This document shows positions 44,283 through 55,300 of a DNA stretch of 64,000 nucleotides, in pieces; the stretch's first letter is position 1; every line of letters begins with the position of its first letter. The translations under genes and the position numbers were made by a program. Location of the stretch: positions 153,327-217,326 of the forward strand of contig NW_019775435.1 of the NCBI RefSeq assembly GCF_001039355.2. The letters are read 5' to 3'. Below the pieces are notes generated by a model that ran no database searches, was not told where the DNA came from, and saw only the letters and a program-made list of their open reading frames with translations. The stretch comes from Lingula anatina. Its lineage: Eukaryota; Brachiopoda; Lingulata; Lingulida; Lingulidae.

Positions 44283-46274
44283 GTATATTTTTTTAGCATG
44301 GAGATTTATAGAAAATTGTTGTTGATGATGATGGGTGGATCTGATGCTTTTAGTTACTATATGTAACCCATGGTAAAATATAGATTTGCAAGAAAGGGGA
44401 ATAATATAAAAAAAAAGTCTAGAAAGGAAAAACCAGACACCTTTCAATTATTTGAAAGTCTGTTTTAAGAAAAAATATGGGCTTGATTATAAATCTTTTA
44501 AATTTATTTATTTTTTATTTTAAAGAATTGAGTATATTTACAGGCTAGCCATGGGACTATTTGAATTGGCCTTTTAGTGTAAATCAAACTTTAGTAGATA
44601 CAGAAGAAATGGATAAAAGTTTTGGCCAAGATTTAAAATATTTAATCTAGAATCTATTTAATTTATGTGATACAGAGTTTTGCATGAATAGAAATTTAGA
44701 ATTTGGTATTGGACTTGTAGATGTACTACATGTACTACTATTTGGTGCTTTATATTTTACCGTTCCTAGACCATGGTGAAATATTGATTGCCAAAGCTAT
44801 TTTCTTCATTCTCTGACCACATAAATGTAATGGCAATAGTAGATAATGGGTTTTCATCAGTCATTCTGAATGAGAGATACGGTAGTTTTTCAAAAATTTC
44901 AAACCTCACTTATTTCAACATTTATTTTTTTCCTGGATTTCTTTTTTTTTTAATATACACTCACAGTCTTTTCTGGATTGTACAAAGTTTGCTTTCCAAA
45001 ACTTTCAAATCATCCTTTGGGTTTTTTTTAATTTTTTGGAATTATGATTTTCAGTAATATTTTTTTTCTCTTTTTTTTGCAAATTTTCTGATTAATTACT
45101 GTATTGGGTATATGTAAAGACAATACATTTAAAAACATGAAGGGTTGGCATCAGTTTTCAAATCGACTGCCACTTTGTAATGATTTTGACCTTGAGATTT
45201 TCTTTTAGTGGAAAGATATAACATGAAGTGATCTATATTCTGTCACCTTGAGTTTCTGCAAAAAAAGTGCATCATTCTAGAAATTCAAGAAAATTAATCA
45301 AACAAAGCTGCTTTTCAAACTTTACCTGTAATTTAGTGCCATAAATCATTCCAGTAAGTTTGAGGATAATACGTCATATGGTCCTCCACAAATTGCACTA
45401 ATGGTGAAAAGTGCACAGCAACAGTATGCTGACAATGACAGATGTAGGTCATGGAATACACAAATACACTATGCCTCTGGCATTTCTAGTATTTTACTAT
45501 TCTCCTACATAATCATTGGTATTGCAATTAGTATTATAAAACGAACACTTAATTAAAGTGGAACCTGGGCTTATTATTAAAAAAAAAAAAAAACTGGAAT
45601 AAAGACGATACGTAAGACATATGACACATTAAATTTCAAACATCTGACATCCGTAACAGTTACTACTGGGATATCTCACCCCAATCAGCCCAATGAAGGC
45701 ACCCTTATCTGAAGGGACCCTCTCACAGGGATTTTCACCAAAGGCATTTTGCCTATTCATTGTTCGTATTAGAGCATCTTTGTCTAGAGGAATCCTAATT
45801 GACTCACCAAAAAACGTCTTGCAGGTTCCCATCTTACATCCGTAACAGTTACTACTGGGATATCTCACCCCACTCAGCCCCATCACCCTTATCTGAAGGG
45901 ACCCTCTCACAGCGATTTTCAACAAAGGCATCTTGTCTATTCATTGCTCGTATTAGAGCACCCTTGTCTTGGGAAATCTTAATTAATTAATTGAGTCACC
46001 AAAAAGCATCTTGCAGGTTCCCATACTCTTTAAAAAACAAAATGCCTCTCATGAAGTCTTTGTATTGAAAAAGCAATAATTCACTGATATATGTTACTTT
46101 TCATCTGCTCATTTTAATTACTTAACATGCTCGTTCCAAAAATTATATTTATTGTCCACACAGAGAATCCATTCTGCTCAATATGCCCGCATTGAACAAC
46201 ATGCAGGCATCTCTGCAGGAGAAAACTTCCATTACATGAAAAGAAAAATAAATACACATTAGAACCATTTCTGT

Positions 46275-46322
<48 letters not shown>

Positions 46323-49300
46323 GAACTGTAACAGGGTTATTTCAGGCAATTAGTATATTCAGGACTTATACCATTAGTGCAGGTCACCTAGCACTGCCGA
46401 TATTAACGGGCTGTTGCCATAGTGAAGACAGTTCTTTGGCCTAAAGAAAAACTACGTTGTTTTTCCTGGAAATTGATTTTTTGAAACAACCAGAAAAGGA
46501 TATGCGTAAAAGAGGTTGATTATTAATTTATTGTGATCCAAATATCCTTCACTGCACTTAACTATTCTTCTTAACCATTGGACTCCAGCTTCAAGTAAGA
46601 ATATGTACTTAACTCTATGACTGGGTTCCCATATCTAGATATATCTCACAGGATCAATCCATCACCGAGGGGTCTCTTGCTAAATTGCTTTCAGCTTAAG
46701 CAACTTAAAATGTCTGACAAGCCTGTTGAAGCTGCTGAATGATAAATAATTACCCCCTATCAGCTTTAGTAGGTATGACAGGCATCTAAGCTGCTTAAGT
46801 TGATTGCAATCTAGTGAGAATCTCCTGGAAGATAGATCGATCCATAGTTAGTATGATATGGTCTGTGAATGTTTACATGTAGTATATTACGTTTAGTATA
46901 TGCAAGTACAACAGGCTTACATGTATATGCAATACTCTGACACTCTGAGAACTAAAAATTTGTTCATAGTTCCAAGATTTGAGTTAATTTCATCTAATAT
47001 CAAAGAAAAAATCCATTTCATAAGGATTGTTTAAGATAAATGATAATCCAAGTTATCAGGCAACGATTAATGTTTATTTAACAGAACAGTCATGTATTTT
47101 ATTGGTATGAAGTCTATTGCAGACCCTTATGCAGTGCTGGACATTATTTTTTCAGTTAGTAGCTACTGAACGCAACCAGGACCAGCGGTTTGGTTGCTGT
47201 ACCAGATTTAAAAAAAATTCCCCTGGGGAGGGAGGTTACCTAGCATGCAATGAAAAAACTTTATTTTAACTGGTATCTCAGATTCAAAAAGAATGCCAAA
47301 TAAAAGGTTTTGCCAGTTTCTCTGCTTTTTTTACAAAAAGAGTACAGAAAATTTAATATATACTCTGTATGCTATCTTATAATCAACACAAAAAACTACT
47401 GCACACATTGTCCAGAGGAGCCAATCCCATAAAACACACTGTAAAACCTACATTTAGTACAATAAATAAAAAAATATTCAAAATGGAATCGGATGCATTG
47501 TCGGGCAGCTGCTGGTCAAGATTTGGTTGCCTGAGTTGTAAAACACAACCACCCAACCCTTAATGTCAATCCCTGTTTATTGATTGTACTCATTTCCAAA
47601 TTATTGTAATTAATTATTATTTTATTAGTGTAACATTAATTATAGAACAGTGAGCATACCTACATGTTCCCGGTACTTTCAATATCGCACAGTCGAATAA
47701 ACAAACAAATCAATTTCTTGAGACAGTCCCGGTTGTAAACTAAAGGTCATGTTTAATGTAGTTGTCCTTCATTTTGATAAATAGGTAGCTTCAAGCTTCC
47801 TTGGTTTAAGCAGGTGAACTGAGCATGTAGACATGTTGATTTGTGAGTTATATGGAAAGGCAACGGCCTGAGCTACATGTTGAAACATGGGAGTTGCTGT
47901 TGGAAGTGGTAGGGTGTAATTGTTTATGTATATAAATAATATATTATGCATTAATCATTGCATTTGGTGATTTAATTATTTAAAAGCATGTCCTATTATT
48001 ACTGTACTCATAAGGTGTGCTTATTTTGTAGAAATTCCCTAGCAAAATGTGAAACATGCAGTTTATTTCAGCAAGGTCATGTTAGATTTTTTACTTTCAA
48101 ATTGACTTTTCATTTCAGAAATATGGCATGTTTGTCTTTCCTTAATATTTACGTTTTGATACAACAGTTACATTGGTTTTTTTCTTCTAGAGAGGGAAAC
48201 GAAAGTGCAAATTAGGTCATGTTTGTTTGTCTTTTGATATGTAACCCAGATTTTTAACAAAGGCATATTTCCTCTTATTCTGGAGAGGCGCTATATGTGT
48301 CTAGACATATTAAGCCATAATACTCGTGTGCTACTGCCATTGCCATTCTGGCGCACTTTTCTTATTTTAATAAAGCACTACATTGGGAAAATATCTTACT
48401 TATTATTTTAAGATTTATAAGAATAGTTTACAGCATTAAAACACATTTCTGTTAAAAACATTGCGATTGGATTATTATTATTATTTCTTTTTATTATTAT
48501 TATTATCATTATTATCATTATTATTTGCTTTATCCTCTAGCACTGAAACCAAAATCCAAGTATGGTTTCTTTTCTAACAAAATCCGTGGCACGATCTCGG
48601 AGGAGAAGATGTGCTCCATGTTCTGTGGAGGACAGAAGTGCAAGTACGAATCGGACACATTCTGGAAAGAGGACGAGATGGCAATCACAGGGCTCTTTTC
48701 TCACTGGTAAATAGTAATCTCTGCCCTTGTACCTTTATTTGGTAAGGGAGACTGGGGCTAGTTGGACCCCGGGGTAAGTTGGCCCCCCATCAAGTCTCTT
48801 TAATGAAGTTACTTAAAGATGCTAAATTATTTCATTTGGACTGGCTGCCGACGCTTTCTTAGCACTATTGGATATGGTCACTTTACAAAAGGATGTGATC
48901 AATTCTTTTACTCCATAGTTACTTTGTCATAAATTGATTGGGGGGGGGGCTACTTACCCCGGGGTCCAACTAGTCCTGACTCCCCTATTGTTTGTTTGAT
49001 TAACCAACTGATCCATTGTTGGATGGCTTGATGATTGATTAATTAATTGATTGATTGGCAGATTGGTTGATCTATTAATTTTCTGTCAGTCAGTTTGAAT
49101 AGTCTGATTGTCAGCATGAACATGTGACATAGATGGTAACTAAATCAAATGGTTCCACATATACTGAAACACAACATGGGCCCAGGGACAAAAAATCAAT
49201 AATGTTGTCAGCACAAAATGCTGTTACCTGTCATAAAGGAAGTTACATTTTGTACCTTTGTCTACCAACAAAGGGGGTTATGTATTCATCTTTATCAGTT

Positions 49301-52300
49301 TGGCTTTTAGAGATGATTATTGATGTGGTTGTAAAAACTACAGATACTTCGTTTGCAAGATTTGGTGCAATTTTAAGGATAGACAATTATATTCAAGAGG
49401 GATAGAGGCGAAATTACTTTTTTCAACTTAAACCAAGTCTGATTTTTCGTAAATAACTCTTTGTTGCTTTTTTTCTTGTCAGAGGTCTGTGTTCTTTGGG
49501 TGTTTTCTGTTTTGGGAGATAATTGGGTTTGTTTACTGACTATTAAAGGTACATGTACCAAACAGGAAACAATATTTTTTCACAGCAAAACAAAAATGAA
49601 TCTTTTTGAGCGAGTCCCATATATACCGGTATTACCCTGAGTGTCAGAGCAACGTAAAAGCTAGCTTGCTAAATATACCTTGTGGTGGAGTCGCTACTAT
49701 GGGTTATATATGAAATCAAGATCGAGCTGGCAATACCGGAATCTAGAACCTAGAAATATATTTATAATGAGAAAATTCATTGGTACAGAATGGTACTTGA
49801 CAGCCAATGATATGATTGTTTTTCTTGATTTTATGTTTATTTTACTAAAAGGTACTATTTAAAGGGTACTTTTATGCTCAGTTACAGTTACATAAGGCTG
49901 TACCAATGTATCAAATAGGCAAGAAAATCAATAACATACGGCCAGAGGTGTAAAGTGTTTTTCTGTCTCTTTAATTAATAATTACATTCTTGATTAAGTT
50001 TTGATAAATGATTTTAGATTCTGTCCTTACACAAACACAACTTGGAATTTCTAGATAACCAAAGAAATGATCCCTGTGTGAGGTTAAGATGGAAAAATCA
50101 ATATATATAAATTCTTTCTGATTGAAGCCAAGTAATAGGGTATGTGGTTGCCTTGGTTTTTTGTTTGCTTGTTGAGTGGTGAAAATTCTGCAGGGTTAAA
50201 CATGAAACATTTCTCGACAGTTTTGATATTGTTTTCTATATGGTAGATGAATCATCAAAGAATTGTCACAATGTCTGTGTTGATCATGTTCACATAAGAA
50301 AAACACATAATGAAAAACAAAACACTGTGACATCATGAAAAAAATTAATAGATGCATAGTAATAACATAACTTTCACCTGTTGTTTTGTGGGATGAATTT
50401 ATTATTATTATTATTTTAACTTTTATATGTCTACAACTCAAGTAATTTAATGTGAATTAAGTATTATGATGCCAATAATTTCAGGATATTTTGTTTCATC
50501 ATTTCAAACGACCTCAAATGTTCAACAAGACTGTCAAGAAATGCTACCGGTAGTTGTGCATATCACTTGTACATTTGTCTTATAATTGAATATTGGGACA
50601 GAAAAAGAGGTGGCAATTATTTCATTTTATTTACTTAATAATATTTATTTATTTTTATAATCATGTTTCAATTATTAAACAAGCTTGAAAATGAGATTTT
50701 GAATATATCTTACTTTTTGAGTCACTGTGTAGATTAAGAACTTTTCTTTTTATTACAGGGTGACAGAAAATATTCTTGCCATGGCTCGCCCTAACAGCAC
50801 TAATATGCAGAAGCATGATCTTCTTGAAAAGTTTAATGAGTGGGTATCATATTTTTATGTTTAACTTATTAGGATACTATTGTTTTTCCTGTTCTTCTTC
50901 TTCTTCTTATTTTTCGTCAAAAAATTTCTTTCTAAAATTCTGAAAAAATTCATACTGATAGCCTATGAAAAGTTATTCCGGTCCACCCAATTTTTTTGAC
51001 CTTGACCTAATTTTCAAGGTCAAAGAGCCTTTTAAAGTGAAATTTTTGCAAATTTCAAAATGCAATATCTCCTAGAATTTTCAACATTTTGACAAATCCT
51101 TTCACAGGTGAGGTCACACAATAATTCTATATCAAGTGATGTAATTTTAGGAAAGTAGGTCAGGTCAAGGTCAACCTATTGCAAAATATGCTCCAGGAGG
51201 TTGACACTCGGCAGGGGGTAAACCAGATGTCACAGAGCCACAAGGTTGATGTAAAAAGTTGCCCTAGATATCTATCCAGTGCAGTATCTAATAATATTGA
51301 CAATTGACTGATTAGTTTTTTTAATATAGATTTTTAAATATTAATAATTTCACAGAAATAGTGACTTCGTCAATTTCTTCATGAAATATTGATTTTTTGT
51401 GATAACATGCTATAGTAAACTACCCCAAACATATACCCAACACCCCCAAATCAAGTGTCAAATTTGACCTTGACCCTCATTTTCAAGGTCATTCGGCTAT
51501 TTCATGGAGAAATATTGAAGTGGGCTAAAAGTGATGTTTTGTTGCCCCCCTTTCAGGATATGGCATCAGATTTAGCACATGGCCTTGTAATTGATCCTTT
51601 TCTTCAAGGTCATTCCACCCCTATTTTGCAGGGGAATCCTCCGCCACTGGCTTCAGCCAGTTGCAGTCTAGTTAAAATTAAAGTTTTTACGGAATCTGAT
51701 ATGAAATTGGTAAGGACATTAGACACACCTTTCTTTTATATGAGTGAATAATTAGTCCAAATATTATAATTATCATATATTCAGTTATAATTATTTAATA
51801 GATATAACATATGTATAATTGGTGTACTTAATATTTATATTAAACAGTGCTGGCATCAAGTCCATTATCAATCTACAGAAGCCTGGGGAACATGCAAGCT
51901 GCGGATATGGGTTGCATAGTCTGGGATTTTCATACGACCCACAGGAGTTCATGGACAAAGGCAGTATGTGAAACCTGAATTGTGTTGTTGTATGTGAATC
52001 AGTTTATAAAATCTGGGATTTTTTTTATTTCTCAAAAGGATTGAAACTCAATTTGTGAATGATATGTTGTTCTGATCAGGTATGTGAATTAATCTAAAAT
52101 CTGAGCATTTCTCATTCAAGGTTGTCCATAATGATTCAGGGACAAAAGTGGTACATTTATGTGAATTGTGACTTTTGAATCCTAATTTTCTAATGAGTAT
52201 TAGAATTAGTATCAGAAGAAGAAAATTTAATTTAGTATAGCATCCTTCATTAACTTGTATATTTATTAATTTATTTTGTCGTACAATATGAATAAATTTT

Positions 52301-55300
52301 GGGCAACAGTTAACTGGTTGAGACAGTCAAAGGAAAAATTTCAAAGTAAATCAAAACTTATTCATTAACATCCTATTTTTTTTCAGTATTCTTTTACAAC
52401 TTTGGATGGTAAGTTTGTCTTAAAGGTATTAATTCACAGGCCTAATATATGCATCAAATAACAGAATTCACTTTTCTGCGTAACTTCAATTTTCTAATGT
52501 GTTTTATGTTCTCAAGTATATAATTTTAAAATTTTCCCAATAATAATGAATATTAAGAGATGTTATCCTTGCAAAATAACAAGCAGTACTTAATTTTTGT
52601 CATTTAACAACTGTTGGATGTTTCAATCAATATTAAATTTGGTCTTTTTTTGTGAAAATTTTGTTTTAGATAATTCACAGTAATTATTATATTGAACTAC
52701 TCAATCAGAACTATTTCAGCAATTTTGAAGTACTTAAACCTTATGGAATAAAAATTTTAATTTTACCTGCCCATTCAAAATTCAATAGGAAGGACTATGG
52801 TGTGGCCTCCATGTCTACCATCTTGGACATGGTGAAGGTGATGCAGTTTGCAGTTTCCCAAGGCAAGGTGTCCATACACTGCCACGCAGGGCTAGGTATG
52901 CAGAATAAATATGTTTGTATAAACCTGTGGCCCATTTTAATACCCACTGTATATTACGATTAAACAGAACAAATGAACATGTTTGGCCTCAAAGAATAAA
53001 GGAGTTAAACAAAACTGCTGTTCGAAGTCAGATACCTGTACTCTCCACTTGTTTCCAATGTAGTCGTTGACAAATAATTTGCAGCTTTTGTGTATATTAC
53101 TCAATGCCAGAGGGAGGTGTATTTGTATGTTAAATAACCTAATTGCATTCAGTGAGAGCCCCTGTGTACTTAGGTGGCACATGTGAAAGATGTTTTGTTT
53201 TATTGTCATGTGCTTTTTGCAAGAATTGCCTCACTTTTAAGGTTGTTGTTTAAGTAGTGGTAACTATTGCTTTGATGTTTAAGACAACATTTCAGTTTTT
53301 TAAAACTTTAAAATTTGTATTTAAAAAGTATTACTTTAAAAAGTATTTGGGTTCAGTGCTTTTCTCACACAGTATGTGTTTTGTTATTTCAGGGCGCACT
53401 GGAGTGCTGATAGCCTGTTTTCTGGTCTTTAACAACAGAATAGAGGCTGACGAAGCCATCCAGTTTGTAAGATTAAAACGGTAAGCAGTGTATGCTCTAT
53501 TCTTATCAGACTGTAGCAAATATGGCTTACAGGCCTTCCTAATGACACACGTAATGACATTCAGAATGTGATTGGCATTCTGGCTTTTTCTCTCAGAGTC
53601 AAGGCAGAATGAAAAATCCCTCACATCTTCTGAAACTTCGCCAACCAGAAATTACTTATTGAAAGTGACATGTGCTTTGCAGGCTCTCCATATAAACATT
53701 GCATATAAAGTGTACAAGTATATCATAACTTCATACATATGGTGATATCCTATGGATATTATATATGATGATGCAGTGCATGCACACAAGACTCTATACA
53801 ATGCATGTTATTGTGTATAATATAGAGGAAAACTTGACCCACAAGTGGGTCGGAGGGGGGGGGGGCTCGGGGGGGGGGGGCTCCTGTTCCTGTCCTATTC
53901 CCTGTGACTTATGAATCTGTATCTGTTACAGACTACAGAATTAATTAGATTGCAACTTTTTTTTGTTTCAATCTAAATTTTTTAATATTCCCAGAACCAT
54001 TTTGGTGGTAAACTGACATTTTCAGTGAACACTAACTGGTGAAATAAATGACATCAACCAGACTGAAGAAATACACAATTAACTTAGAATGCAGCATACT
54101 TAATGTCATTTTAAACAATTTAATGATTAACGGCAAATTTTTGTCTTCCAGTCCCAATGCCATTCAAACTTCCGGCCAGATAAAGTGTATTCAAGAATTT
54201 GCTGATTACTTGGTACCCAGAAGAATAATTTATGCAACCCTGTGAGTATACAGGAAATTTTGGTTATTAAATGAATATGCATCAGGTTTACTGGTCACTG
54301 TAATTACATTGAAAAATTCTAGTGGTTTGAACACAAATTACAGTTTACTGGTTATTTGATGAAATAGATTTACCAGGGTTATTTCACCAAGGGAAAAAAA
54401 ACTGGTGACAATGTACAGAAAATCTAATTGAATGATTGAAAGTTCATAGGAAATCTAAATATTTGTTATTTCTGATTGTGTCCACTTGTTTTTGTATCCA
54501 GGGGGTCAGAGGCTACAGAGTTCACCCTGGCAAAGTACCTCGTGAGGCAAAAACAGATGTTACATGGATACGAGGCAAGAAAACTGAAACACATTCCAAA
54601 GGTACCATTTTGCTACTGAAATAGATAAATAAAATAAATAATTAATGAAGATGAATAGATTTAAATAAGAAAAAGATGAACTGTCACAGAAGGAGGTTAA
54701 TTTTCTTAGACTTGACCCATTCAAGTTTTATATAGATTATAATTTTTGTTTATTGTTGTTTAATGACTTTGTTTTGAGGGTAAGTAACTTTTCATGTGAA
54801 TCTTAAATTTGTATGCATTAAAAAATAACTCTTTTTCTGGGAGGCAAAATCAAAAAATTTCCTCAATTTTTCAAACCCCCAGTATTTTTAAAAGCATGCA
54901 TATTATATATACAACCAAGTATTCACGCAGTTCACTCAAGAAACCTTAAGAGATAAACACCGGTGTTTAATAAATTTTAATTATGTTTTGGGAGATAATG
55001 TCATTCTGATATGGCCACAAATATGCAACTCCATCAAAAATATACATATGAAACTTCTTTTGTATTTTACTGACATTTACCATACTTCAAGTTTTAGTGC
55101 CTAATAAGAAATAACATACTAACTATTATAATAATATTATATTATATTATATTAGAATTGAAGAAATTGTTTTACCAAGTTTTTGTTGTGATTTGCAACC
55201 TGATATCTGGAATGAAAAACATTACATTAGTATAATATTTTATTAATAATTTAAATATACCAAATTTTCTTCAGCCTATCTATGTCTTATGTGAGCGACT

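Larger units (their letters stand above)
44283..48540. other. PTPDC1 intron 2
   Basis: A 4.3 kb intron without visible coding content. It holds a 189-bp tandem duplication (45648-46024), (TG)n at about 46277-46319, a foldback MITE (46620-46855) and an (ATT)n-rich tract just before the acceptor (48474-48524). Confidence 0.6.
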
